A stretch of DNA of 64,000 nt from Luzula sylvatica (Eukaryota; Streptophyta; Magnoliopsida; Poales; Juncaceae). How positions within the stretch are numbered: the stretch's first letter is position 1; every line of letters starts with the position of its first letter. The notes under the pieces are model-generated. The model did not search any database, was not told where the DNA came from, and worked only from the letters and a program-made list of their open reading frames with translations. Shown here in pieces: positions 23,501-34,384 of the stretch. The DNA lies in the NCBI GenBank assembly GCA_946800325.1, contig OX326959.1, positions 27,704,615 to 27,768,614 of the forward strand, in the 5' to 3' direction. The translations under genes were made by a program, and so were the position numbers.

Positions 23501-25646
23501 CTCTCTAGTCGCGCGTGACTGTCATGCGATGACTATGGGTATGGAGATACCTAGAGGAGGAAGAAGAGAGTAGAGTGTAGTTATCTAATACGATAGTCCT
23601 CGCAGGTTATGGGTATGGAGATACCCATAGGTAAACGTTGTATCACCCAAATACTTAGTCCATATGAATGCATTCCTTTTAAAATTTTTGTTTACTTAAA
23701 TTAAATATGCATTCACCTTATATGAAAACTGTGTGCGGGTTGTGTAATATGATTGTTACATGAACCTTGATTTGAACTTGTGTGGACGTCGACATGGTTG
23801 AGGACCATGTGCAGCGAAACCGTCACACTTAAAGTGTCATTTCTAAACATCCCTAGTCGCGGATCAGCTTGCTTAAGAGAAAAGCATTTCTATTATTGGA
23901 TAGACTGAACGCGTACACTAGTACGTTTGCCGAGGAGATGATTATGTTTTGCTAATCATGGGACAAGGTGCTTGTCGAATCGGGAACGTAGATATATGTT
24001 AGGTTACATGTATTGGATATGACCAAAGCCGCGAGTCCATGACATGATTTAGTCATTATAGATGGACTTGTGACGGATGGGGTTTTAGATTCTTCATACT
24101 TGAGGGGATCATTGATTGCGTTACGTGCGTAACACAATGCTTTGATATGATCTTACGCTCACCGTAACAGGGAGTTAAAAGGGTCATCATTGGGTATTGT
24201 CCGAAACACGGAATTCAATGTGAGTCTCCAAGATAGGAATTGTTTATTCCGAAAGGAAGAGATATCTCTTAGGCGCCGCTCGATGAGTCGATTAACGAAA
24301 TCTCTGGCCAGAGTCAATGATATTAATGGTTAATATCGATTGAAATTTGTTAAATCAACTCGGAATCGGGGAATAAGTATAGTTAATCAAATTATAAGGA
24401 TGACTATTACCATGCCTTTTGATTAACGGATATCGCAAACAAGAGAACTAGTAACCGCTATTCGAGATAGGCACAATGATCACAATCATTTTTCGTTTTA
24501 ACATGGGTAGCCATGATGGAGTGACTAGATCCCGCTCATGGGCTTGTAGTGCCATGGAAACAGCCTACTTCCATCGTTAAACGAACCTACACGGTCACAC
24601 AACGAGTCGTACTATGTCAGGCTTGATTGCAAGTTTTTGCACATTGGATGTGCATGGCTTTAGCGTATATGATACGCGGGCCAGATTCTCTGATATAGTG
24701 TATATGTGATATACATGAGTACCTTTTAGGTAGATCTGAAACTGAGTGGGAGACTGAAGGAAATACAGTTTTGGATCATCGCTAAAATGGTACGTAGGAC
24801 AAACGAACGTACGCGTTCGTGGGCATACGAAACAGATTAGTAAAACTGGTATAACTTTCAGTAGGAAACTCAGATTTGAATGGTTCAAATTGGGTTAGTT
24901 AGATAATGAGATTATCTAGAACTTTCATGTTGTACTATATTTCATTTGAGCGAAGTATCAGTGTCGTTCTAATGAAATACCGAAAGGGTGCGACAGTTTG
25001 ACATACAGTCAGTAAAATGGCCGTAACTTTCGGGTCCGAACTCCAATTGGGCTGGGCCAAATTGGGTTGGAAAGATAATAAGATTATCTACAACGTTCGT
25101 AAATGTTCAAAGTCGGTTGGAACGATTTAATATTTTCGTTCTGACAGATTACTGAAAGGGTGTATGCAGTTTTCTGTTTGAAAAGGTGTATAGAAGATAT
25201 ACATACCTTTTGGCCCATCCTTATCCTATGGAGTATATATAGGATGTTTCTCTCTCTCTCTCTCATCAGTCCAAATTGAATAATTAGATTAGTTCAACTA
25301 GAAAATTAATGGAGTTAATTCAGAATTAATCCAGAAATTAAGAGACTCTAATCGCTTGATGAAAGAGTGCGAAGAGATTGAGAGAGAAGGAGAAAAGAGT
25401 TTTCTCCATCTAGAGAATCGAAACGCAATCATGCAAGTTCGCCGGTGCATCGTCTAGGTAGGTGCATCCGCGACCGAGGTGCTACGACTCACGGTGGATA
25501 CGGGTAGAGGAGCGACACATGTGGCTCTTCGTTGTGATCAAACCGGAGAAGTAATCGAGTAACGGGCTGTGGAATCATGCGGGCATGGAACGCACGAAGA
25601 CAACCCGAGGCGTGTCGAAACGGTGGGAGACGTGCGGTATGGGACG

Positions 25647-27193
25647 TGTTGGTTAATTCTAACCTAGAGGGGGGTAAATTTGGCAATCTAACTTAAACTT
25701 AGTTTAGATTTAAAACTAATTTACGTGCGGAATAAATAATAATTTAGATGATAAAGATGATACCGTACAAACACTTTGACACAAGTGTTGATTAATTCTA
25801 ACCTAGAGGGGGGTAAATTTGGCAATCTAACTTACACTTAGTTTAGATTTAAACCTAATTTACGGTGCGGAATAAATAATAATTTAGATGATAAAGATGA
25901 TACCATACAAACACTTTGACACAAGATGTTTGTTTACGAAGTTCGGTAGGTGGTTGCTTTGTAGCTTTAACTCACCCTTTACTCGCTTAATTGACCGACT
26001 CAATTATTTGCGAGTACCTACGTCTCCGGGAATGCCTTGTGCCTCTTTTTGGCTTTCGATTGAATTCCAACTCAACTCGATTACAAGGATTTGCCTAGAT
26101 CGATTTACACGCTTCTATCGATCTATAGCTTAGGCTCTTTACACTTTGTTGCACTAGCCTATTACACTTTTTCACTAATCGAGCTACAACGTGATCGGTC
26201 ACGTGAGTGGGATACGATTAGTGGAGAATATCGAAAGTAGATCAATGATCTAAAGAGGTTTCTCAAGCTATCAATGGATATAGATAACCACAGCTTAGGG
26301 TTTCTCTCTTTTTAGGTTTGAATGTTTTTAAAATGAAGAGTTGGGAGAGAGAGACCCATGAAGGATTCTATTTATACTCTCTATAGAAATCCTTCAGAAA
26401 ACTTGTAGTGCGTTCGAACGCATTACAGTCCGTTCAGAACGCACTTGAAGTTTGCACTAGCCGTTTCAAAATAACGTGCAAGTACATCTTGGGTCCGTTC
26501 GAACGTACAATGTCCGTTCGTAACGGACTCAATTATACATAGCATTTTGCGTTCACAGGAACAAGAGTCCGTTCAACGCACTGAAAAGTGGGTGAACGGA
26601 TTCCAGGTTGTCCGTTCGAACGCACATGTGTGTTCGTTCGAACGCACACATTCCTGTGACATTTTCCGTTCACAGGAAGGATTGTCCGTTCAACGCACTC
26701 AGAAGGTGTTTGAACGGATTCTAATTATCCGTTCGAACGGACATGATTGTTCGTTCGAACGCACACATCCCTGTGACACGTTTGGTTCTAATCAAGCTTT
26801 AAAGTTTTGATATTTAGCAAGTCCGTTCTGAACGGACTTTGAGTTCGTTCAGAACGCACTTCCTGCTTGACTGAACTCTTTGTTATTTTGAACATGATTT
26901 TACTTGAGTTCTACTAGGTTTGTACCTATGGTTTATTTGTGGCGTATCCCACTCACGGAAGGCTTCAACATCTTGAGTCTTGATGTATTCCAATGGCCTT
27001 CCTTGTGTTCTTCTTTTCTTGTTTCTCTTGAGACTTCATGTCTTGATTCTTGATGTAATCCAATGAAGTCCTCCTTCACAAGTCCTCCTTCATCTTCGTA
27101 TCGTACCTATGTTATCCTGTACTTTTCTGGATGTAAACATTAGTAATGACATTGTTTTGAAATAATCAAACTATCAGGAAATTTGAACCAACA
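25647..27193 (-). repeat. 3' LTR of the TR-GAG-like element
   Basis: Identical in length to 31542-33088. It contains an internal tandem duplication of the first roughly 140 bp (25647-25785 and 25786-25925), also present in the other LTR, so the duplication predates insertion. A cluster of CGTTCGAACG palindromes lies at 26405-26870. Confidence 0.9.
26405..26870. repeat. Cluster of CGTTCGAACG palindromes in the LTR
   Basis: The perfect palindrome CGTTCGAACG occurs six times, and variants with altered centres (CGTTCAGAACG, CGTTCTGAACG, CGTTCGTAACG, CGTTCAACG) about six more times, within 470 bp. The same cluster is in the other LTR at 32300-32765. Dense spaced palindromes in U3 suggest dimeric protein binding or a recombination-born array. 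No known factor is assigned. Confidence 0.8.
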
Positions 27194-27207
27194 AACTCCC
27201 CCTTTTG
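27194..27207 (-). promoter_or_regulatory. Polypurine tract of the TR-GAG-like element
   Basis: On the minus strand CAAAAGGGGGAGTT directly precedes the 3' LTR, the expected priming site for plus-strand DNA synthesis. Similar GGGGGAG runs lie further inside (near 27280, 27340 and 27355). Confidence 0.8.
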
Positions 27208-27661
27208 ATTCATTTCAAAACAATGTCGATTTGGAGAGATACATCGATTATCGGTATCTTTCCAATACGATTATCCTTTCTCCCCCTTTTTGAAAGTGGA
27301 TCAAAAGGGAGTGTAATGGAAAAATCATGAAGGAAAGCTCCCCCTACATATAAGCTCCCCCTAAACACGTGCATATCGCTCGTGTATAGGCTTTGATGTA
27401 GTTGAATACTCTTTAAATTATGAATGATTTTTGAGATTAGTATGTGATATAGTTTTTGAATTTTTGTAATGAAAATGTTAACTAAAAATATAATACTCAT
27501 TTGCACAAATATTTTAACCAAATCTATTCTTAACACAATTTCAAATTTTAGCACAACTAAACAAGAGTTTCGAAAACAAATATGACAAAGAAACATGCAA
27601 TTAGTTACTAATTTTAGAAAATATTTTTATGCTCTAATGAGCTAGGTGGACGTACACAACT

Positions 27662-28912
27662 CTAATCGTCTCCGGTCAAGTCTTCCTCCTCGGGATCGTC
27701 GTTGGTTTGAAGGAGACGGTTCAATGCCTCGAACTTGGTGTCCATGCGTTCAAATAGTTCGGCACGAAGTTGAAGCGCATGGCTCCGGGTGAGAGCGTTG
27801 TTGGCGAAGATCTCATCTCGTATTTCTTCGGTGCGAGTGTTTATGGCCAGGGTTTGGACTTCGAGAAGTGCTTGGATGTCCTCGAGAGTGAACGACGGTT
27901 GAGTGGATGAGCTCGAACCATCATTGAGTGCACGGCGTTTGTGCCCGCGGGAGGATTCCGGAGGATTGGCGGTCTCTTGCGCCGGAGGGTCAAAAGAAAC
28001 CCATGCGGAGGGAATCTCGGGAAAGTAGTATGGACCGGCTTGGTTGTTTCGACTATAGTGGTCCGAGAGTGCTTTCTTGCCTTTGCGAGTTAATCCGAAA
28101 ACTTCGAGGCGTTCGGGAGTCAAGAGATTTTCGGTTGTTACCTTCCCGAATGGCCAAACAGATTCCGGTATCGTAATCCCGAATTTGAAACATGCGAGAG
28201 TGATTATGTGTCCATAGGGAAGAGAGGAGGTGCCGACTCGCAACGAGTATTCCATATGCTTGATGATCAAGTTTGGAACGTTGATGGTGGGTGTATCTTG
28301 ATACCAAAGGTTGTAGATCAAAACCTTGTTTCGAGCTTCGAGATTTGTTTTGAGTTTTACAACCGGGGTGAGAACGTTGTTCCCGATTTGCCAAGTGACC
28401 CGGAGATTTGGTTCGTGTTTCGTGGCGTAATCGTGTATTCTATCATTCGTGGTGATTTTGTCTACCTCGTCCGAGTCGTTTCCGTGATATGAATAACCAC
28501 GACTAACATAGAACCTCTCACCGTCCGCGGACAACCCAAGCCATTCGATTAAATTTGATTCGGAAATAGTTATCTCCTTACCGAGGAGATAGCTTCGAAT
28601 GCATTTCTCATCATCGTCGTGCTTGGCATGAGCGTAGAAAAGACGCACGATTTGGTTGTATGCGGGGTATTGAAGACTACACAACCCACCGAGACTCCAA
28701 TTGTCGATTTGATGTTGCACTTTTTCGCGAAGCGTGATAGCCTCGGGAGGAATTTCCACCTAAAAACATTTCGCCACCGGACGCTCTTTGAACTCGTCCT
28801 GAAATTTGCGTGCTCGTGTAATTGATTCGAAGAGGTAGTGGTTTTTGGTATTATTGAACTCAAATCGGCGATTGCCGGTTGGTAATGGTCGTTTGGCCCT
28901 CTTTGTAGACAT
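27662..28912 (-). pseudogene. Second ORF of the TR-GAG-like element (plant transposon-protein domain type)
   Basis: ATG at 28912 opens a frame that runs to the stop at 27662 (417 codons) with one in-frame TAG at codon 51. Beyond that stop it is open for 365 codons. The segment YNQIVRLFYAHAK, then ITISESNLIEWLGLSADGE, resembles the 'putative plant transposon protein' domain found in many plant repeat ORFs (A-x-x-F-Y, then an x-x-I-x-x-x-L-G-L motif). The C-terminus is charged, with a likely coiled coil (about residues 345-400) and an acidic tail. It is the 3' ORF of the element, 840 bp downstream of gag. Function is unknown. It may be a structural or nucleic-acid-binding protein. The TAG may be a recent inactivating change, perhaps from AAG (Lys). 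Confidence 0.6.
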
Positions 28913-28967
28913 TTTCGAGAGAGAGAGAGTGTGTTAGGAAGAAAGCAGTCGAGCAGGTTTTATGCAG

Positions 28968-29215
28968 TTATCGTGAACTCCGTTGCAACGAAAGTTTAGT
29001 TACGTTGTAACGCAATCGTCGATTTTGGGGGTATTCAACTGGTATTTCAGTAGTTCGTTACAACAAAATAGGTTCGTTGTAACGCACATGTCCGTTGTAA
29101 CGGATTGGTTTATCCGTTGTAACGGAGCTTATGATGTTGCAGGTTTTAGCTTGCCTTCTTGAGTTCCGTTGTAACGCACATTGGTGCGTTGTAACGGATT
29201 ATCTTCTGAGATGAA
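28968..29215. repeat. CGTTGTAACG palindrome-like repeats between the two ORFs
   Basis: CGTTGTAACG occurs about six times, with one CGTTGCAACG and one CGTTACAAC variant, in 250 bp. In the sense of the element (minus strand) these read CGTTACAACG. The same string occurs in the sense of the surrounding copia element near 19280 and 19307. Confidence 0.75.
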
Positions 29216-29752
29216 GTTTTAAAATTTTGATTTTGAAGAGGCTTTGTGTGTCAAAAATTCCAAAAAAAATATATATTTTATTTAAAATAGGTTTTATGGA
29301 TGTGGAAGTATGCAATTTTTTGAAAAATTTGTGTACAAAATTTTTATAAAAGTGAGCATGCGAGTATTCAAGACAATCGATGATATTTGTATAACTACAA
29401 ATAGCTTTAATGCTTAAGTTATTTATAGAGCGATTATACCTTTGCTCCGGTCATGGACCCGAGAACCAAGCTTACGAAGGAGAACTCTTGATCGATTTCT
29501 AGAGCTTATTTTTCTTCTACGATAGATCGTGAAGTTTTGTATACGATGAGCTTTTCGACTTCTCTCTTCATTCTTGTGTGCCTACATGAAAGCAAGAATA
29601 CCTTTCTCGCCCTTTTCGTAAGTGTGTAGATAATTATAAAAAATAGGGAATTCATATTGAAGGCTAATCTAATATGAATTCTTGTACTCATACTCCCCCT
29701 CAATGTTTGGCTTATGGTAGTGTGGTGAGGGAGTGAGTCTTTCACAAGTGAT

Positions 29753-31480
29753 TTAGGTCCTTGGTGGTCCAATACCCTTTGAGGTGGAGGGGCCCATGGT
29801 GTGTCTATCTTTACGCATCCATACAAATTTTGGAGTGGATTTTGGGTAGCGAAGATCACAACTCGTGGAAATGTGTCCTAACTTGCAACAATAATTGCAA
29901 AAAGCAATTGTTGTTTTGTTGATGGTTTCGGAACTCTTGACAAAGTAATTTGAGAGTTGGTTTGTTAGGGGTTTCTTTTGAGGTATCGGTTTGGTTGAGT
30001 TGACAAAATTGTTTTTCGGTTGAAAAGGTTTGCGCGTATGGTTGTAAGGTCTAGGAGCCCTCGGTTGATATGGACGGTTGGCGGGGTAATTCACCTCATA
30101 AAAATACCCATTTGATCCCCGTTGAAACCAACACTCGGGTCGTCCCAAATCGGTACGTCTCTGGGATGATGGTTGCGTAAAATGGTTATCCCTATGATAG
30201 AACCGATTATTTGTAGGGTGTTCCATTCTAACATTCTTACCTTTGTTTTGGTCACGGTATATGAATGCATTTCCGCGATTGTTTTGTTGGTTGTTCTCCC
30301 GTTTACCTTTTTGATCATTGGATTTTGTAGGACGGGGTTTATGACGGGTAGTCTTCTTAAATCCTAGACCCGTCTTATCATCGGGTTTTTGTCCCTCCAA
30401 GACTTTGTCCAATGAAGGAGTGCTACGTGTAAGAGATACACATGTACTCTTCAAGGACTCGTTCATAAATTTTAAATTTTGAACTTCGACTTTTAGAGAT
30501 GAGGTCTCTACTTTTAGGGCTTGACACTCGCATTTTGAAAATCCGTTTAATTCGGTTAATTGGGCTTTGTGCGAAGTTACCGATGATTCGAGTGAAGATA
30601 CCTTATCCTTGAGAGCGAGTATCATGCTCTCATTTTCCTTCTCAATTTTTCTGAGCCGGGTCACTTCCCGAACTAGATCATCGTGTAATTCAAGCTCTAA
30701 CGTGTATTCCGATTCATTTGTTGAGCTTGAATCTCGATCCGATGTAATTGATTGAAATTCATGATTTAGATTTACCTCATGACTTGAGTCATGCGAAGCA
30801 TCACTTTTGGGAGTCGGTGAAGAGTGTGAGGTTGTTGCCGTGTTGTCACTTCGTTGATTTAGGCGCGCCTCGACATTTCGTAAGTGACTCAACAAATCGT
30901 CCGGCGTGAGGTCTTGCTTAGCCATCATAGCCTCCAACGTGATTCGAGGAGTTTCCCAACTCGATGGCATTGCTCGAATCATTTTACCTACAACTCGAGA
31001 GTTTGTTAGGGACTCTCCCCAAGCGGTGAATCCGTTTTTGATATGATTCATGCGTGTATGCATATCATCTACGGATTCACCTTCGATCATTCGGAAACTT
31101 TCAACTTGTTGATTGAGTCCCATTAATTTGGTTCTCTTCATTTGATCGTTTCCTTCGAATCTATCAAGGAGAGCACACCACATTTGATTAGATGTGGTAC
31201 TTCCGTCCACTAGTACGGATATTGACCCATCCATATGATTTAGAATTAACTTTTGGGCACACATGTCTAGCATCACATTTGCCTCGGTGGTGGGACACAT
31301 TTTTAGTGTATCATTAGTTTTGGAGGTCTTTACCATTTTGACCTCGTACCCGCGTTCCACCACCGATTTTAAATCTTGGAGAATAAATACATTTGTCATG
31401 CATTTCTTCCAAAGGTTCCAATTTTTATCATCTAATTTTTTCGGGTATGTAATTTCCCTCCTAAAACCGTGTGTGGCCAT
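29753..31480 (-). CDS. Copia-type gag polyprotein (UBN2 domain, CCHC zinc knuckle)
   Basis: The frame is open from 31540. The first 20 codons cover the primer-binding site and leader, so the start is taken at ATG 31480 (MATHGF...), giving 575 residues. A UBN2/gag-polypeptide region occupies about residues 15-215 (W-x3-M near the start, then KRTKLMGLNQQVESF and IRAMPSSWE). A Ser/Glu-rich coiled-coil segment follows at about 250-350. The CCHC knuckle C-x2-C-x4-H-x4-C lies at about 528-541 (CNYCCKLGHISTSC). In related copia elements the frame continues into protease and integrase. Here it stops soon after the knuckle at PPRT. Gag would form the virus-like particle that packages element RNA. The ORF is intact, consistent with recent insertion. 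Confidence 0.88.
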   Translation of the reverse strand: MATHGFRREITYPKKLDDKNWNLWKKCMTNVFILQDLKSVVERGYEVKMVKTSKTNDTLKMCPTTEANVMLDMCAQKLILNHMDGSISVLVDGSTTSNQMWCALLDRFEGNDQMKRTKLMGLNQQVESFRMIEGESVDDMHTRMNHIKNGFTAWGESLTNSRVVGKMIRAMPSSWETPRITLEAMMAKQDLTPDDLLSHLRNVEARLNQRSDNTATTSHSSPTPKSDASHDSSHEVNLNHEFQSITSDRDSSSTNESEYTLELELHDDLVREVTRLRKIEKENESMILALKDKVSSLESSVTSHKAQLTELNGFSKCECQALKVETSSLKVEVQNLKFMNESLKSTCVSLTRSTPSLDKVLEGQKPDDKTGLGFKKTTRHKPRPTKSNDQKGKRENNQQNNRGNAFIYRDQNKGKNVRMEHPTNNRFYHRDNHFTQPSSQRRTDLGRPECWFQRGSNGYFYEVNYPANRPYQPRAPRPYNHTRKPFQPKNNFVNSTKPIPQKKPLTNQLSNYFVKSSETINKTTIAFCNYCCKLGHISTSCDLRYPKSTPKFVWMRKDRHTMGPSTSKGIGPPRT

Positions 31481-31527
31481 AAACGAATACAAGTAGTCAA
31501 TTACACAAAGAGACAGTCTGTATTCCT

Positions 31528-31539
31528 GCTCTGATACCA
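31528..31539 (-). promoter_or_regulatory. Primer-binding site of the TR-GAG-like element
   Basis: On the minus strand TGGTATCAGAGC follows the 5' LTR after two bases. It is the same initiator-Met tRNA site as the surrounding copia element, so both could in principle be reverse transcribed by copia machinery. Confidence 0.9.
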
Positions 31540-31541
31540 AT

Positions 31542-33088
31542 TGTTGGTTAATTCTAACCTAGAGGGGGGTAAATTTGGCAATCTAAATTAAACTTAGTTT
31601 AGATTTAAAACTAATTTACGTGCGGAATAAATAATAATTTAGATGATAAAGATGATACCGTACAAACACTTTGACACAAGTGTTGATTAATTCTAACCTA
31701 GAGGGGGGTAAATTTGGCAATCTAACTTACACTTAGTTTAGATTTAAACCTAATTTACGGTGCGGAATAAATAATAATTTAGATGATAAAGATGATACCG
31801 TACAAACACTTTGACACAAGATGTTTGTTTACGAAGTTCGGTAGGTGGTTGCTTTGTAGCTTTAACTCACCCTTTACTCGCTTAATTGACCGACTCAATT
31901 ATTTGCGAGTACCTACGTCTCCGGGAATGCCTTGTGCCTCTTTTTGGCTTTCGATTGAATTCCAACTCAACTCGATTACAAGGATTTGCCTAGATCGATT
32001 TACACGCTTCTATCGATCTATAGCTTAGGCTCTTTACACTTTGTTGCACTAGCCTATTACACTTTTTCACTAATCGAGCTACAACGTGATCGGTCACGTG
32101 AGTGGGATACGATTAGTGGAGAATATCGAAAGTAGATCAATGATCTAAAGAGGTTTCTCAAGCTATCAATGGATATAGATAATCACAGCTTAGGGTTTCT
32201 CTCTTTTTAGGTTTGAATGTTTTTAAAATGAAGAGTTGGGAGAGAGAGACCCATGAAGGATTCTATTTATACTCTCTATAGAAATCCTTCAGAAAACTTG
32301 TAGTGCGTTCGAACGCATTACAGTCCGTTCAGAACGCACTTGAAGTTTGCACTAGCCGTTTCAAAATAACGTGCAAGTACATCTTGGGTCCGTTCGAACG
32401 TACAATGTCCGTTCGTAACGGACTCAATTATACATAGCATTTTGCGTTCACAGGAACAAGAGTCCGTTCAACGCACTGAAAAGTGGGTGAACGGATTCCA
32501 GGTTGTCCGTTCGAACGCACATGTGTGTTCGTTCGAACGCACACATTCCTGTGACATTTTCCGTTCACAGGAAGGATTGTCCGTTCAACGCACTCAGAAG
32601 GTGTTTGAACGGATTCTAATTATCCGTTCGAACGGACATGATTGTTCGTTCGAACGCACACATCCCTGTGACACGTTTGGTTCTAATCAAGCTTTAAAGT
32701 TTTGATATTTAGCAAGTCCGTTCTGAACGGACTTTGAGTTCGTTCAGAACGCACTTCCTGCTTGACTGAACTCTTTGTTATTTTGAACATGATTTTACTT
32801 GAGTTCTACTAGGTTTGTACCTATGGTTTATTTGTGGCGTATCCCACTCACGGAAGGCTTCAACATCTTGAGTCTTGATGTATTCCAATGGCCTTCCTTG
32901 TGTTCTTCTTTTCTTGTTTCTCTTGAGACTTCATGTCTTGATTCTTGATGTAATCCAATGAAGTCCTCCTTCACAAGTCCTCCTTCATCTTCGTATCGTA
33001 CCTATGTTATCCTGTACTTTTCTGGATGTAAACATTAGTAATGACATTGTTTTGAAATAATCAAACTATCAGGAAATTTGAACCAACA
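31542..33088 (-). repeat. 5' LTR of the TR-GAG-like element
   Basis: This is the transcription-initiating LTR in the minus-strand orientation. Differences from the other LTR were seen at 31597, 31798 and 32179. It carries the same head duplication and palindrome cluster (32300-32765). A TATTTATACT phrase near 32265 could serve as a TATA region on the minus strand. Confidence 0.88.
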
Positions 33089-33300
33089 GGACGTACGGGC
33101 TAGTCACGAACGTGACACCGAAGAAAATAGAAGGCGGCGATCAACCCTTCGTGTGCCATCAATTTGGCACTGGTATAGATCTATCCTTCTAATTGCATCG
33201 TACCCTCGAAGTCGTGGCGTGATCTCGGGAATCGGGGAATCGAACCGGGCCTTCATTCCGCTGCGCGGGCCCGGGGTCGAGGATATTTCCCATCACCAAC

Positions 33301-34380
33301 GGCTCGCCTCGCCTCGCCTCCCAACGTCTCACCTCGCCTAGCGTCCTAACGTCTCGCGTAAAAACGTCTCACCAACGTAAAATCGTTCCTGCCAGATTTG
33401 AAAAAAAAACAATATTTTTAACCTTTAAAATATATAATTCTTGTCATAACTAAAAAAATATTAATTTATAGTTCCTGCCAGATTTATAATTCTTGCCAGA
33501 TTATAAAAATGATAAATAAAAATTAAGTATAATTCCTCCCAGATTTATAGTTCCTGTCATAATTAAAAAACATATAAAAAGCATTGGTTTTTCTACATGC
33601 ATAAAAATACCTAAAAGAAGAATAAATATTGGAATAAAAAAACAGAATTAAAAATACAGTTTTAAAATAAAAAAATATTAAAAAACAGTACAAAAGGCAG
33701 AAAATGCCTAAAACAAGGATTTCACTGCATGCATAACAAATCAGGTGTGAAAGTTTGCAAATTTTTCGCTGTTATAAAAATAGTATTAAAAAGAATCCAA
33801 ATTTTTCGCTGATTCCAGATTTCACAGGGATTTTGTTCAAAAACTGGTAAATGTGCTGTTTTTTGCTAAAACCTTCAAAAAACCTTCAAAAAATCGAGCA
33901 TGTTACAAAAACGAAAGAAAATCGAAAGAAATACACTAGATATTACAGTAAAAATTCAAACAATAAACCCTAGATCAAAGATGTTACAGTAAAAAATCGA
34001 AAAAGGGGGATTTTGCGTTAAAATCAAGCATTTCACAGTACAAAATAAAAAGAAATACATACGAGCTAATAAAAACTGGTATTTTACAGTTAAAAACACT
34101 AGATATTTGAACAAATATTAAACTAGCAACATAGATTCATACCTTCAAACAAAAATCTCAAACCGAGCTTGCCAAAAACTATCTCAATTTGTTCACTTCT
34201 TAAAACCAAGATGGGAGAGAGGGCAAGAAAATGCCATAGAGAAAAAAATGGAAGAGAAGATAGGTGGCGATTTGGAGCAGATTTGAATGAAGAGAGAGGA
34301 GTTGGGGGAAAAACGAAGAGGGGAGAGAAAAAAGAGAGGGAAAAGAAAGTGGGGGACAGAGATGCTTTTGTCGGGGGTTT
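33301..34380. other. CACTA internal DNA, right part
   Basis: It opens with the CTCGCCTCGCCTCCCAAC repeat, then AT-rich DNA with several TTCCTGCCAGATT phrases (near 33389, 33472, 33490 and 33535) and a purine-rich segment at 34200-34370. No credible ORF. The open frames on both strands at 34120-34560 overlap each other and the subterminal repeats and are not supported. Confidence 0.5.
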
Positions 34381-34384
34381 TGGG

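Larger units (their letters stand above)
25647..33088 (-). mobile_element. Young non-autonomous LTR element (TR-GAG-like), gag plus a second ORF, no pol
   Basis: LTRs of 1547 bp each (25647-27193 and 31542-33088) begin TGTTGG and end CCAACA, flanked by GGACG (25642-25646 and 33089-33093). I saw only three differences between the LTRs, so insertion is recent. The primer-binding site (31528-31539) and polypurine tract show that it reads on the minus strand. Inside are a copia-type gag (29753-31480) and a second, unrelated ORF (27662-28912). There is no protease, integrase, reverse transcriptase or RNase H. It fits the plant TR-GAG class, with an additional ORF. It must use enzymes of another element to move. 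Confidence 0.88.
17286..33295 (+). mobile_element. Decayed Ty1/copia LTR retrotransposon, right LTR split by a younger element
   Basis: The left LTR is 17286-18375 (TGAAGG...CAACA). The right LTR starts at 24755 and resumes after the nested element, ending ATCA at 33295. CCAAC flanks both ends (17281-17285 and 33296-33300). A primer-binding site TGGTATCAGAGC lies at 18377-18388, and a purine tract GAGTGGGAGAC lies just before 24755. The internal order is GAG_pre-integrase, integrase, reverse transcriptase, RNase H, which is the copia order, on the plus strand. Stops and frameshifts throughout show that it can no longer encode its proteins. Confidence 0.9.
24755..33295 (+). repeat. Copia 3' LTR, interrupted at 25647-33088
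   Basis: Part one is 24755-25646 and part two is 33089-33295, the two joined by the GGACG target duplication. The aligned parts match 17286-18375 with scattered substitutions. It is preceded by GAGTGGGAGAC, a copia polypurine tract. Confidence 0.85.

Noticed and set aside
26547..26810. Plus-strand ORF in the LTR with repeating RSN...SFERTH peptide (also 32442-32705)
   Set aside because: It reads the palindrome cluster of the LTR against the sense of the element. The repetition of peptide follows from the repeated DNA motif.
26405..26870. Regular palindromes considered as a CRISPR array
   Set aside because: This is plant nuclear DNA. Spacing and spacers are irregular and lie in an LTR with no cas genes.
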